Source of the DNA: Saccopteryx bilineata
Lineage: Eukaryota; Chordata; Mammalia; Chiroptera; Emballonuridae
Direction of reading: 5' to 3'
Length of the DNA stretch: 64,000 bases
Assembly: GCF_036850765.1 (NCBI RefSeq)
Contig: NC_089495.1
Coordinates: 124,085,033-124,149,032, forward strand
A program made the position numbers and the translations under genes. The notes below the pieces were generated by a model that made no database searches, was not told where the DNA came from, and saw only the letters and a program-made list of their open reading frames with translations. This document shows, one piece after another, positions 22,961 through 33,663 of this stretch. Within the stretch, counting starts at the first letter, position 1, and every line of letters starts with the position of its first letter.

Positions 22961-23388
22961 GGCACATATTTCTCTGGAATACCATAGGGCACAGCTGGAA
23001 ATCTTCTAGGGTGCACCAGTGCACCCTGGTGCACACTTTGAGAATTGCTGGGCTAGAGGTATACGTTACTCTCATGACTTCAGAGTGAGTCCGAGTATAG
23101 GAATTCTTGATGAAGGTACGTAAACATTGTTTTCTTAGGTTTTTAGATAAATTCTGTCTTATTTGCTCTGTGTGGCAAGTGGCCCCAGACACTCTTTCAG
23201 AGAATTCTAGGAATTATAGTCATAGCTAAACTATGACCAGATGACCCAGTTGTCCTTGTAAGCCAGAAAACTCCTGCATTCTTCTCTTTCCACTCTCCAC
23301 AGAAAGGAGGGGGTAAGAAGCCTGACTTTTCCTCCTCAAAATGGCGCCACCGATACTAAGTTTTACAGTTCCCTGGCATTTTATCACA

Positions 23389-23455
23389 GGATAACCGAAG
23401 GCCAGAGGTTAGTGATACAGAGCTGCCAGGTGGCAGAGCCAGAATCAGAACCCTG
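23389..23455 (+). mobile_element. MIR, right half
   Basis: AACCGAAGGCCAGAGG and CAGGTGGCAGAGCCAGAATC complete the MIR begun at 20195. Confidence 0.65.
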
Positions 23456-23543
23456 AGTGGATGCTCCCAACACTACCAAGCCTCTCTCCAGAGAAGTATT
23501 CCAAGCAGGAATGCTGGACTTAACAGAACAAAACAGGTTGCCC

Positions 23544-25015
23544 CCCCCCAGAAGTGGGCGCCCGCTTGTGTTACCGGACAGAGTGGCAGAGCCAGTGGTC
23601 TTTGAGTGGGCGGAAAGCCCGCCTGATTATGCTAGCAGCTCTGACTGACTGAGCCTTACCCAGAGCCCTGTGCTGAGTGGAAATAGAGTGGGGAGTTGCC
23701 AGCTCTTTGAGCCTCTTACTATCCAGGCAGAGGCAGCAGCAACCCCATAGCTGGATTATCAGGCTACTAATTGAGGAAGAAAAGACTAGGAGAAAGGCTC
23801 CAGGAACACGGACTCTCTCACTGTCGGAGCCTATAAATGCTAATGAGCCTCGACTCCCACAAGACTAAAGCACAATACATGACATTGCCATAGAGACTCA
23901 TCAACTGCAAGCCTCTACCTGAGCGTGCCAAAGGGGCAGAACCCGGGGTACAGAGTCACCGACCAGGAAGAGGGAGAGAAAAGAAAAAGCAAGAAGATAA
24001 CCTCTCAAAGTCAAGAATAATCTGCAGACTTTATAACCTATCCCATTTTATTATATTTGTTCGTTTGTTTCTCTTATCTTCATTCTTGATACTTTTTTTT
24101 TCTTCCTCCAATTTGGCCGATTAACTCTCTACTGGTCTTACTCTCTCCTCTCCTTGAACTACACTACCCATAAGTGTTACATCTCCCATTATCTTTTCTC
24201 TTCTCTTCCTTTCTCTCTATGAGGGTTGCACTCCAAAACCCTTAACTCTCTCTCTCTCTCCTTTCTTTTTTCTTCTTTTAGTGGTTCCCTCTTTTTTTTC
24301 TCTCTCTCTCTTTCTTTTCTCCCTCTATATTAGTTTCTTCCTTTCTCCTTTACATCTCCTCTCATTCAAACCTCAATAACAAACAAATTATCTTATCTGG
24401 GACTCAAACCTATGTTTGTGGCATTTTGGGGGGTTTTTACTTCACCTTTTTAACTCACTAGCAGTGCTCCCATCCCTGGCTCTCCATATTATCTAGTTCT
24501 TGTTCCACTAAATACAATAGTAAGTTTTTAATTTGTCCCCCCATTTTTCCGTTTTCCTCTTATTCCTCTCATCATAACTCTTAGACAACCAACACCTAAA
24601 AGCAAATCATTTTATTCTTGACCCAAATTTTTTCCTTATTTGCTTTTTGTGGGTCCATACGCTCTTTTTTTTTTCTTTTTTTTCTTTTTTTTTTTTCCTT
24701 TTTTTTTTCTTTTTTTCTTTTTTGCCCCTTTATTACTTTTCCCAAATTCAGGCCCTCCATCACAGGCATTGTTTGTTATAACTCACAGTCCACCACAAGA
24801 TTTTCTCAAGAAAGAGGGGAGAGGAGAGGAGAGGAAAAAAGGAGGGGGGGAATAATTTCCTTTTTTAAAAAATTTTTATTTTATTTTTCTTTATTTCATT
24901 ATTAATTTTTTTTAAAAAAAAACAACTCTTTTCGATTTTTTATTTATTTTTTATTTTTTTTAACTTTTTATTCTTTATTAAATCTCATTAATACTATCAA
25001 CAAAACCACCCTCAG
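23544..25015 (+). promoter_or_regulatory. L1 5' UTR / internal promoter region
   Basis: The first 450 bases are mixed and GC-richer, beginning with a C run and GTGGGCGCCCGC. The rest turns into long pyrimidine-rich tracts (24060-24360 and 24660-24725) and AT-rich sequence up to the ORF1 start codon. No tandem monomers of the mouse type are seen. Promoter function is inferred from position in a full-length L1. Confidence 0.6.
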
Positions 25016-25964
25016 ATGCCATTAAGGAAGAGAAAATCGAATATCATGGATACAAAAGAAAGAGAGGTAACACAGCTAGATGAGGAAAAATCTATGGAGA
25101 AAAAATTTAATATATTGGAAACCTTGGAGCTAAATGACAGAGAATTCAAGATAGAAATCCTAAAAATCCTCCGAGATATACAAGAAAACACAGAAAGGCA
25201 ATATAGAGAGCTCAGAAAACAACTCAATGAACACAAAGAATATATGTCCAAGGAAATTGAAACTATAAAAACAAATCAAACAGAGATGAAAAACTCAATT
25301 CACGAGCTGAAAAACGAAGTAACAAGCTTAGCTAATAGAACAGGTCAGATAGAAGAGAGGATTAGTGAAATAGAAGACAAGCAACTTGAGGCACAACAGA
25401 GAGAAGAAGAAAGAGACTCAAAAATTAAAAAAAATGAGAATAATAGGTATATCAGAGGGAGAAGAGAGAGAAAATGGAATGGAGAACATACTCAAACAAA
25501 TAATAGATGAGAACTTCCCAAGCCTGTGGAAAGAACTAAAGCCTCAAGTTCAAGAAGCAAACAGAACTCCAAGTTTTCTTAACCCCAACAAACCTACTCC
25601 AAGGCATATCATAATGAAATTGACACAAACCAACAGCAAAGAAAAAATTCTCAAGGCAGCCAGGGAAAAGAAGAATACAACATATAAAGGAAGGCCCATT
25701 AGATTATCATCAGATTTCTCAGCAGAAACTCTACAAGCTAGAAGAGAGTGGACCCCAATATTTAAAGTCCTGAAAGAGAGGAACTTTCAGCCACGAATAC
25801 TATACCCATCAAAGCTATCCTTCAAATACGAAGGAGAAATAAAAACATTCACAGATACAGAAAAGATGAGGGAATTTATCATGAGAAAACCCCCACTCCA
25901 GGAAATACTAAAGGGGGTTCTCCAATCAGATACAAAGAACAAAAAAAAACAGAGCCACAAGTAA
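25016..25964 (+). pseudogene. L1 ORF1 (RNA-binding chaperone protein), frameshifted
   Basis: ORF1p forms a trimer that coats L1 RNA. The first frame, from the ATG at 25016, gives 164 codons, mostly a charged coiled coil (for example TLELNDREFKIEILK and the EERISEIEDKQLEAQ region), and ends at about 25510. The conserved second half is in another frame (from about 25386 to 25964): it holds the RRM-like and C-terminal domains, with TPRHIIMKLTQTNSKEKIL, SAETLQARREW and FQPRILYPSKLSF all clear. The frames switch around 25425-25440 at an A-rich run. Total span is about 315 codons against about 338 in human, so some twenty codons at the coiled-coil/RRM junction seem missing as well. Confidence 0.9.
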
Positions 25965-26290
25965 AAGCTCCAAGAAGAACACAATAAAACCAAATTTAAA
26001 CTGTGACAACAACAAAAAGAAAGAGGGGGAGAAGACGGAGATTAACAGTAGCAAAGGACGATGGAGTGCAAAAGTACTCACAAAATAGTTCGCTACAATG
26101 AACAGGGTAGGGACCCTTTTCATTACTCAAAGGTAACCACCATTGAAAAAACCACCACAGAAGCACATGAGATAAAAAAGATAGCAACAGAGGAAAGATG
26201 TATGGAATACAACCAAATAAAAACAAAAGATAGAAAAACAAAAGAGAAGGATCAAACAAGACACGAAACTAACAGAAAGCAAGATATAAA
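25965..26290 (+). other. L1 inter-ORF spacer with a 79-codon open frame
   Basis: The spacer between the ORF1 stop and the ORF2 start is about 326 bp, against about 63 bp in human L1. It contains an open frame at 26061-26300 encoding a Lys/Thr/Glu-rich, low-complexity peptide. Its TAG stop overlaps the start codon of ORF2 (ATGGCAATAG). The frame may be chance in A-rich sequence. The overlap would also suit termination-reinitiation to translate ORF2. No family was recognised. Confidence 0.45.
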
Positions 26291-29200
26291 ATGGCAATAG
26301 GGAACTCACAAGTGTCAATAATTACACTAAATGTAAACGGATTAAACTCACCAATAAAAAGGCACAGAGTAGCAGAATGGATTAAAAAAGAAAATCCAAC
26401 TGTATGCTGCCTACAGGAAACTCATCTAAGTAACAAGGATAAAAACAAATTCAAAGTGAAAGGCTGGAAAACAATACTCCAAGCAAATAACATCCAAAAA
26501 AAAGCAGGTGTAGCAATACTCATATCGGATAATGCTGACTACAAGACAGGAAAAGTACTCAGAGACAAAAATGGCCATTTCATAATGGCTAAGGGGACAC
26601 TGAATCAAGAAGACATAACAATTCTTAATATATATGCACCAAACCAAGGAGCACCAAAATATATAAGACAGCTACTTATTGATCTTAAAACAAAAACTGA
26701 CAAAAATACAATCATACTTGGAGACCTCAATACACCGCTGACGGCTCTAGATCGGTCATCCAAACAGAGAATCAACAAAGACATAGTGGCCTTAAACAAA
26801 ACACTAGAGCACCTGGATATGATAGACATCTACAGGACATTTCATCCCAAAGTGACTGAGTATACATTTTTCTCCAGTGTACATGGATCATTCTCAAGAA
26901 TTGACCATATGTTGGGCCACAAAAACAACATCAGCAAATTCAGAAAAATTGAAGTTGTACCAAGCATATTTTCTGATCATAAAGCCTTGAAACTAGAATT
27001 CAACTGCAAAAAAGAGGAAAAAAATCCCACAAAAATGTGGAAACTAAACAACATACTTTTAAAAAATGAATGGGTCAAAGAAGAAATAAGTGCAGAGATC
27101 AAAAGATATATACAGACTAATGAAAATGACAATACGACATATCAGAATCTATGGGATGCAGCAAAAGCAGTGATAAGAGGGAAGTTCATATCGCTTCAGG
27201 CATATATGAACAAACAAGAGAGAGCCCAAGTGAACCACTTAACTTCCCACCTTAAGGAACTAGAAAAAGAAGAACAAAGACAACCCAAAACCAGCCGAAG
27301 AAAGGAGATAATAAAAATCAGAGCAGAAATAAATGAATTAGAGAACAGAAAAACTATAGAAAAAATTAATAGAACAAGAAGCTGGTTCTTTGAAAAGATC
27401 AACAAAATTGACAAACCCTTGGCAAGACTTACCAAGGAAAAAAGAGAAAGAACTCATATAAACAAAATCCAAAATGAAAGAGGAGAAATCACCACGGACA
27501 CTGTAGATATACAAAGAATTATTGTAGAATACTATGAAAAACTTTATGCCACTAAATTCAACAACCTAGAAGAAATGGATAAATTCCTAGAAAAATACAA
27601 CCTTCCTAGACTGAGTCAAGAAGAAGCAGAAAGCCTAAACAGACCTATCAGTAGAGAAGAAATAGAAAAAACCATTAAAAACCTCCCCAAAAATAAAAGT
27701 CCAGGCCCTGACGGCTATACCAGCGAATTTTATCAAACATTCAAAGAAGACTTGGTTCCTATTCTACTCAAAGTCTTCCAAAAAATTGAAGAAGAAGCAA
27801 TACTTCCAAACACATTTTATGAGGCCAACATAACCCTCATCCCAAAACCAGGCAAGGATGGCACAAAAAAAGAAAACTACAGACCAATATCTCTAATGAA
27901 TACAGATGCTAAAATACTAAACAAAATACTAGCAAATCGAATACAACAACATATTAAAAAAATAATACATCATGATCAAGTGGGATTCATCCCAGAATCT
28001 CAAGGATGGTTCAACATACGTAAAACGGTTAACGTAATACACCATATCAACAAAACAAAGAACAAAAACCACATGATCTTATCAATAGATGCAGAAAAGG
28101 CTTTCGATAAAATACAACACAATTTTATGTTTAAGACTCTCAACAAAATGGGTATAGAAGGAAAATATCTCAACATGATAAAGGCCATATATGATAAACC
28201 ATCAGCTAACATCATATTAAATGGCACTAAACTGAAGGCTTTCCCCCTTAAATCAGGAACAAGACAGGGTTGTCCACTCTCTCCACTCTTATTTAATGTG
28301 GTACTAGAGGTTCTCGCCACAGCAATCAGACAAGACAAAGAAATAAAAGGCATCCATATCGGAAAAGAAGAAGTAAAGGTATCACTTTTTGCAGATGATA
28401 TGATCCTATACATCGAAAACCCCAAAGAATCCACAAAAAGACTACTAGAAACAATAAGCCAATACAGTAAGGTCGCAGGATACAAAATTAACATACAGAA
28501 GTCAATAGCCTTTCTATATGCCAACAATGAAACAACTGAGAAGGAACTCAAAAGAATAATCCCCTTCACGATTGCAACAAAAAAAATAAAATACTTAGGA
28601 ATAAACATAACAAAGAATGTAAAGGACTTATATAATGAAAACTATAAACCATTGTTAAGGGAAATCGAAAAAGATATAATGAGATGGAAGAATATACCTT
28701 GTTCTTGGCTAGGAAGAATAAATATAATCAAGATGGCTATATTACCCAAAGCAATATACAAATTTAATGCAATTCCCATCAAACTTCCAATGACGTTTTT
28801 TAAAGAAATAGAGCAAAAAATCATCAGATTTATATGGAACTATAAAAAACCCCGAATAGCCAAAGCAATCCTAAAGAAAAAGAATGAAGCTGGGGGCATA
28901 ACAATACCTGACTTCAAACTCTATTATAGGGCCACGACAATCAAAACAGCATGGTATTGGCAGAAAAATAGACACTCAGACCAATGGAACAGAATAGAAA
29001 GTCCAGAAATAAAACCACATATATATAGTCAAATAATTTTTGATAAAGGGGCCAACAACACACAATGGAGAAAAGAAAGCCTCTTCAATAAATGGTGCTG
29101 GGAAAACTGGAAAGCCACATGCAAAAGAATGAAACTGGACTACAGTCTCTCTCCCTGTACAAAAATTAACTCAAAATGGATCAAAGATCTAAACATAAGA

Positions 29201-30118
29201 CCTGAAACAATTAAGTACATAGAAGAAGACATAGGTACTCAACTCATGGACCTGGGTTTTAAAGAGCATTTTATGAATTTGACTCCAATGGCAAGAGAAG
29301 TGAAGGCAAAAATTAATGAATGGGACTACATCAGACTAAGAAGTTTTTGCTCAGCAAGAGAAACTGATAACAAAATAAACAGAAAGCCAACTAAATGGGA
29401 AATGATATTTTCAAACAACAGCTCAGATAAGGGCCTAATATCCAAAATATACAAAGAACTCATAAAACTCAACAACAAACAAACAAACAATCCAATAAAA
29501 AAATGGGAAGAGGATATGAATAGACACTTCTCCCAAGAAGAAATACAAATGGCCAACAGATATATGAAAAGATGCTCATCTTCTTTAGCTATTAGAGAAA
29601 TGCAAATCAAAACGGCAATGAGATACCACCTCACACCTGTTCGATTAGCTGTTATTAGCAAGTCAGGTAATAGCAAATGTTGGAGAGGCTGTAGAGAAAA
29701 AGGAACCCTCATACACTGTTGGTGGGAATGTAAAGTAGTACAACCATTATGGAAGAAAGTATGGTGGTTCCTCAAAAAACTGCAAATAGAACTACCTTAT
29801 GACCCAGCAATCCCTCTACTGGGTATATATCCCCAAAACTCAGAAACATTGATACGTAAAGACACATGCAGCCCCATGTTTATTGCAGCATTGTTCACAG
29901 TGGCCAGGACATGGAAACAACCAAAAAGCCCATCAATAGATGACTGGATAAAGAAGATGTGGCACATATACACTATGGAATACTACTCAGCCATAAGAAA
30001 TGATGACATCGGAACATTTACAGCAAAATGGTGGGATCTTGATAACATGATACGAAGCGAAATAAGTAAATCAGAAAAAACCAGGAACTGTATTATTCCA
30101 TACGTAGGTGGGACATAA
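26291..30118 (+). CDS. L1 ORF2: endonuclease and reverse transcriptase, intact
   Basis: A single uninterrupted frame of 1275 codons, the same length as human L1 ORF2p. It nicks target DNA and reverse-transcribes L1 RNA at the nick (target-primed reverse transcription). The N-terminal APE-like endonuclease (about residues 1-240) keeps the expected catalytic residues: N14, E43 in LQETHL, D145 and N147 in GDLNTP, D205 in RIDHM, D229 and H230 in SDH. The reverse transcriptase core has [31 protein letters not shown] and the active-site FADD with D702/D703. The C-terminal CX3CX7HX4C motif begins at C1130 (CWRGC) and ends at C1147. The start codon lies in the context AAAATGG. Activity cannot be judged from sequence alone, but no disabling change is visible. 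Long frames on the opposite strand are shadows. Confidence 0.96.
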   Translation: MAIGNSQVSIITLNVNGLNSPIKRHRVAEWIKKENPTVCCLQETHLSNKDKNKFKVKGWKTILQANNIQKKAGVAILISDNADYKTGKVLRDKNGHFIMAKGTLNQEDITILNIYAPNQGAPKYIRQLLIDLKTKTDKNTIILGDLNTPLTALDRSSKQRINKDIVALNKTLEHLDMIDIYRTFHPKVTEYTFFSSVHGSFSRIDHMLGHKNNISKFRKIEVVPSIFSDHKALKLEFNCKKEEKNPTKMWKLNNILLKNEWVKEEISAEIKRYIQTNENDNTTYQNLWDAAKAVIRGKFISLQAYMNKQERAQVNHLTSHLKELEKEEQRQPKTSRRKEIIKIRAEINELENRKTIEKINRTRSWFFEKINKIDKPLARLTKEKRERTHINKIQNERGEITTDTVDIQRIIVEYYEKLYATKFNNLEEMDKFLEKYNLPRLSQEEAESLNRPISREEIEKTIKNLPKNKSPGPDGYTSEFYQTFKEDLVPILLKVFQKIEEEAILPNTFYEANITLIPKPGKDGTKKENYRPISLMNTDAKILNKILANRIQQHIKKIIHHDQVGFIPESQGWFNIRKTVNVIHHINKTKNKNHMILSIDAEKAFDKIQHNFMFKTLNKMGIEGKYLNMIKAIYDKPSANIILNGTKLKAFPLKSGTRQGCPLSPLLFNVVLEVLATAIRQDKEIKGIHIGKEEVKVSLFADDMILYIENPKESTKRLLETISQYSKVAGYKINIQKSIAFLYANNETTEKELKRIIPFTIATKKIKYLGINITKNVKDLYNENYKPLLREIEKDIMRWKNIPCSWLGRINIIKMAILPKAIYKFNAIPIKLPMTFFKEIEQKIIRFIWNYKKPRIAKAILKKKNEAGGITIPDFKLYYRATTIKTAWYWQKNRHSDQWNRIESPEIKPHIYSQIIFDKGANNTQWRKESLFNKWCWENWKATCKRMKLDYSLSPCTKINSKWIKDLNIRPETIKYIEEDIGTQLMDLGFKEHFMNLTPMAREVKAKINEWDYIRLRSFCSARETDNKINRKPTKWEMIFSNNSSDKGLISKIYKELIKLNNKQTNNPIKKWEEDMNRHFSQEEIQMANRYMKRCSSSLAIREMQIKTAMRYHLTPVRLAVISKSGNSKCWRGCREKGTLIHCWWECKVVQPLWKKVWWFLKKLQIELPYDPAIPLLGIYPQNSETLIRKDTCSPMFIAALFTVARTWKQPKSPSIDDWIKKMWHIYTMEYYSAIRNDDIGTFTAKWWDLDNMIRSEISKSEKTRNCIIPYVGGT

Positions 30119-30377
30119 TACTGAAACTAAGAGACATTGACAAGAGTGTGGTGGTTACGGGGGGGAGGGGGGAATGGGAGAGGGATAGGGGGTGGGGAGG
30201 GGCACAAAGAAAACAAGATAGAAGGTGACAGAGGACAATCTGACTTTGGGTGGTGGGTATGCAACATAATTGAACGACAAGATAACCTGGACTTGTTATC
30301 TTTGAATATATGTATCCTGATTTATTGATGTCACCCCATTAAAAAAATAAAATTATATAAAAAAAAAAACAAAAACA
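30119..30377 (+). promoter_or_regulatory. L1 3' UTR with G-rich tract and poly(A) signal
   Basis: A G-rich stretch at about 30155-30203 contains several runs of three or more G and could form a quadruplex, as in other mammalian L1 3' UTRs. AATAAA at 30346-30351 precedes an A-rich tail. Confidence 0.75.
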
Positions 30378-30391
30378 AAAACAGGTTGCCC

Positions 30392-30442
30392 AATTAAGTT
30401 GGAATTTCAGATCCACAATGGATAATTTTTTAGTATAACTGT
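30392..30442 (+). repeat. Left arm of an old palindromic element, split by the ERV
   Basis: About 40 bases here (around GGAATTTCAGATCCACAATG and AATTTTTTAGTATAA) are the inverted complement of 34983-35028 (CTTATACTTAAAAAAATTAT and TGTGGATCTGAAATTC). The pair looks like one palindromic, MITE-like dispersed mammalian repeat into which the ERV inserted. I do not name the family. Confidence 0.65.
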
Positions 30443-30794
30443 TGTAAGGTAGTCAGCAATGGGGGAAGGTCACGTGAGGAACCCAGACCCTGGAACTTTG
30501 GCTAGAGCTGCCCACAACCATGCACACCAAAAGAAACTTTCTGGGAGTCCCTTTGGAAAACAGGGACCGTCTGCCAGGCAGTGAGATTTCACCACATCAT
30601 ATTAGCTCGACCACCCTAGAGTCCCTTTAAATATCCCCCACACCGTTTCATCCATGCAACTTCCCTGGCCTCTGTTCCCGGGACCAGGGAACCTCATCAG
30701 GTGGGAAGTGCTCTGTACTAAATAAAGCTTTTACTTATCCACACTTTGTGGCTACGCCCCTTCCTGCTTCCTCGGCGGGGAAAAATACCTTACA
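30443..30794 (+). mobile_element. ERV 5' LTR
   Basis: Starts TGTAAGGTAGTC and ends AATACCTTACA. A TATA-like TTTAAATATCCC is near 30627 and AATAAAGCTTTTA near 30720. It pairs with the 3' LTR at 34604-34956 and with the solo copy at 15038-15362. Confidence 0.9.
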
Positions 30795-30796
30795 TT

Positions 30797-30814
30797 TAGT
30801 GCCGAAACCCGGGA
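30797..30814 (+). promoter_or_regulatory. Retroviral primer-binding site, tRNA-Phe type
   Basis: TAGTGCCGAAACCCGGGA lies three bases after the LTR. It complements the 3' end of tRNA-Phe (…CCCGGGTTTCGGCACCA) with one mismatch in 18. This assigns the element to a phenylalanine-primed class I (HERV-F-like) group; the primer assignment is from memory of the tRNA sequence. Confidence 0.8.
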
Positions 30815-31379
30815 GGAGTCAGAAGCTCTCTCCCTTTCCCCTACAAGAAAGAACCAGGACTCCTCACATTCCACCCACTTTGGCACACGGTGCGGTAAGT
30901 CCCCCGCCTCCAGCCTCCCCTCAGTTCTTTCTGCCGAGACTCCCTGTCCAAAACTGCAGCTGCGTCAGGGACCTCTTTTCCATTTTGTTCCGAGTGCGTG
31001 TGTGCCCATGGAGATGTCCCGAGCACATCCACTTTACTTATCCATCCTATGGCCAGAGCTTGAGTTGCAGGAAGCCAATGCTGAACTCTGACCACTCCAA
31101 GAACTGAGGATGGCTGTGGGGGTACAGGAATCTAAACCTAATCCAAAAACACTCCTGGAGTTGCCTTATCCAAAATCTCTCCCTCCCTAAAGAAGAAGAA
31201 ACTGTTCTTCTCTGCTGTGGCCAGGCCACAGAACCCACTGGATAATCAAACCAGGTAGCCTCCTGAAGGGACTTTTGGTTTTAACACCCTCACCAATTTA
31301 ACTATCGCCAAAAGAACTGGGAACTGGTTGGAGATCCCTTACATTCAAGGCTTCTAGTTATTCATGCTCCCGTCCTATA

Positions 31380-32057
31380 CTCTGTGCCGCCTGCTACATG
31401 GCACAGGCCCTTTTTGGCCAGAGAAACCTCACCTAAACCCTCCACTCTTGATCTTTCCACCTTCGCCCGACCCCTTACTCTCTCCCCCTCCTGCCTGACC
31501 CCCGGGGGCACCCCTCTCTCGGGACCCCTTTCTGGTCCCCCTGTGGACCTCTTCCGCTTGGGTCTCTTCCCTCCAAGAGCTCCCTCCCCTCCCTTCTCAG
31601 GATCCTGTTTCACATTCACCCGCATATACCAGACTCTCTTTCTCCTCCCCAGCTGGCCAGGGGCCCCTCCCTTCTCCTCTGTGTTCTTTAGCTCCTCTGT
31701 CAGGCTATTCTCAGCCTGCCATTGGCCCTTACACCGGTTTGCAGGATGCCCAACCCTAATCTTCTTACAGGAAGGCCTGGCCCTATCCTGCCTCTGGCTC
31801 TGGTGTTTCTGGCCAGATCTGGGTGCTGGGCTCCCCAGGAGCCCCCCTCCTTTTATTCTAAACCACAAACCCCTATCTGAGACCTGTGAACATGACATTT
31901 AAAGTTTTTAATGGTCCGGAGAAACAGGCCAAGGCTACTCACCAGGCTCGCATACAGCAGAAGGTAACACTCCAAACCCAGGCTCTTGTGGCAGCCCTGA
32001 GGCCAGCAGAGCAATAGGAGCAAGGCTCAGGAAGTGCCCAACCCAAGTCCAAGCCAC
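31380..32057 (+). pseudogene. Retroviral gag remnant (matrix/p12-like and capsid end)
   Basis: A proline- and serine-rich frame (31384-31902) resembles the linker between matrix and capsid of gammaretroviral gag; the stretch SGPPVDLF recalls the region before the late domain. From about 31905 a different frame gives a capsid C-terminal helix-like stretch ending QALVAALRPAEQ followed by a stop. Most of the capsid domain is missing between the two. Frames are shifted and stops are present, so no protein is made. The remainder of gag continues after the inserted LTR, at 33670. Confidence 0.65.
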
Positions 32058-32063
32058 AAAGAG

Positions 32064-33663
32064 TGTTGGGAGCCGATCAACAACTGCTGGCTGACAAGGT
32101 CACAGCAGAAGATCCACAACTGCTGGCTGACAAGGTCACAGCAGAAGAAGATCAAAAACTGCTGATTGACAAAGTCACAGCAGAGAAGACCAATGGCTGC
32201 TGGTTGACAAAGTCACCACAGTGAAGACCAATGGCTGCGGGTTGACAAAGTCACCACAAAGGAAAGGCACAACGATACTTCCCCCTTTGATCTTTTGAAT
32301 TAATCTGGCCTTATATCCCCCCTTTTCTGGGTGTGTGCTATTATTTATGGCACAGGGATAATAGTACTGTGCTTTCCCTGTAGATTCGTAGTAATTTCTT
32401 TGGAAATGAGACAGAGGGTGTGAGTTCCACAGAAAAGCCTGTAAGCCCCTTGAACTGGGCTCATAGACATAAGAGGCTGGCTATGATATCCCTCGTAAAG
32501 GGTTAAGTTTGTAGGAGAATTTCTTCTTATTAGTCATGTTAGAAAGAATAGATTGTGACTTATGAATAGGTAGGAAACAGTAACTATACACAGAGCACCT
32601 TTCAGCCTTCACTTAATTCATCACTTTACCTCCCTAGCCTTTTCATGTGGTAAAGTAGAGAAACTTTCCTTTCTTCTTGCATACCTGACCTGCAGGTGGT
32701 GGAACACTCTGAGAAGAATAAAGTTAGAACTTAACTAGTGTATGAATATAGTAAATAAATAAAATTTGACTAGACAATAGAATCTTAGGTAAGGTGTAGT
32801 GGAATAATCCATTGCATGGCCTTGGATGGGAACACAGCCAACAAGAAAAGAATGTTTTGCTAAGAGAATTGTTTTGTGACTTGAAGGCGGGTCACTGAAA
32901 CAGGTCTATGTGACTAAAGGCAGTTGCTGGGCTTTTCTCAGTAAAATATTCTCATAAAATATTTGTACTTTCCAAGGTTATCCCTTCAGATAAGGAGAGG
33001 AATGTGGTGGAATCCATAGAAGCAATAGCAATTAATGCCTTCTGATATTATGTTGCTACTAAGCTATCTTGCAGGTGCACTTTATGTATCTTTAAGCAAA
33101 AGTTACTCTTGATGTTATGCCAATTTCTCAGTAAACAAGCCTTTTGAAGTCTTGTGAATAATTAGGACACTGCATGAACTCAGGGCCATTTGCCTGAGCA
33201 AGCGGTGGTCCTTTGCTAGTCCTTGATGATTTCGTCTGCTAATCTCTCTCTCTGCGCCCCAGACTCACAACAACAGTAAGGTAGAGTTATTAATTAGTAC
33301 TAATCTTTTAGAAGTTTGTACCAATATTGTTATTGCTATTCAAGTTATTGTATAACTGTACTTTGAATGATTTACCACCTGATTTATAGCTTATAGATAT
33401 GAATTAACTGTTACCTGGAAATATGTAACCATAGTGAAACAAAAACAATGATTAATCAATGTATTCAAAATACCATGTGATTGTAACTTAGTGTGTGTGT
33501 GTATAAAAAGAAAGCTAGACCAGCATTTGGCAGAGATGCCTGGCAGTAAATGCTAATGAGAGAATAAAGAGAAAATAAAGAATTCAGCTCTCTCACTCGA
33601 TTCGCGCTGACGCCATCTCTTCCTGTGGGACCCCTGGATTCCCCCCGGGGCTGGACCCCGGCA
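32064..33663 (+). mobile_element. Class II (betaretrovirus-like) solo LTR, 1.6 kb, inside gag
   Basis: Bounded by TGTTGGGAGCCG and GGACCCCGGCA, with an exact 6-bp duplication AAAGAG at 32058-32063 and 33664-33669. The 6-bp duplication and TG...CA ends fit ERVK/betaretroviral integration. A TATA box GTATAAAAAG is at 33501-33510, with AATAAA signals at 33563 and 33574. The 1600-bp length is long, like mouse mammary tumour virus LTRs, but no long open frame was seen in it. Near its start are five tandem units. It is younger than the host provirus. Confidence 0.93.
32077..32270 (+). repeat. Five 37-39 bp tandem repeats in the LTR U3
   Basis: Units share the core ACTGCTGGCTGACAAGGTCA or close variants, followed by CAGCAGAAGA-type ends. 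Copies 1-2 are most alike; copies 4-5 share CAATGGCTGC and CACCACA. Placement at the U3 start suggests an enhancer array, as in other retroviral LTRs; this role is inferred. Confidence 0.85.

Larger units (their letters stand above)
20501..23050 (-). mobile_element. hAT DNA transposon, internally deleted
   Basis: The terminal inverted repeats are CAGTGGTTCTCAAACTTT at the left and ACACTTTGAGAATTGCTG at the right, typical of Charlie/Buster-type hATs. Flanks contain GTCTAGAC (20490-20497) and GGCTAGAG (23051-23058), an imperfect 8-bp duplication with a TA centre. A minus-strand transposase relic lies inside. Two SINEs and a class II LTR have since inserted. The autonomous element would be longer, so the middle of the transposase is missing. 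Confidence 0.75.
20280..23388 (-). mobile_element. Class I LTR, family X copy 2, host of nested insertions
   Basis: The outer ends read TGTTGTAAAG on the left and TTTTATCACA on the right, with a 4-bp duplication GGAT (20276-20279 and 23389-23392) inside a MIR. On the minus strand it has a TATA-like GTCTATAAAATCAGCC (near 20435) and TTAATAAACTCC (near 20363). It aligns with the LTRs at 11332 and 62860. A 2.5-kb hAT element with its own insertions interrupts it at 20501-23050. With these removed the LTR is about 560 bp. Confidence 0.75.
23544..30377 (+). mobile_element. Full-length L1 retrotransposon
   Basis: The element is flanked by a 14-bp target duplication, AAAACAGGTTGCCC, at 23530-23543 and 30378-30391. 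In order it has a 5' region of about 1.47 kb (23544-25015), ORF1 (25016-25964, frameshifted), an inter-ORF spacer, an intact ORF2 (26291-30118), a short G-rich 3' UTR, AATAAA at 30346-30351 and an A-rich tail. Length is near 6.8 kb. The clean duplication, intact ORF2 and lack of later SINE insertions indicate a fairly recent insertion. With ORF1 broken it could move only with helper ORF1 protein. Confidence 0.96.

Noticed and set aside
28000..28608. 202-codon minus-strand frame
   Set aside because: It is antisense to the reverse transcriptase domain of the intact L1 ORF2 and hydrophobic only because of codon complementarity.
31362..31898. 178-codon minus-strand frame in the ERV
   Set aside because: Antisense to the proline-rich gag remnant; no independent support.
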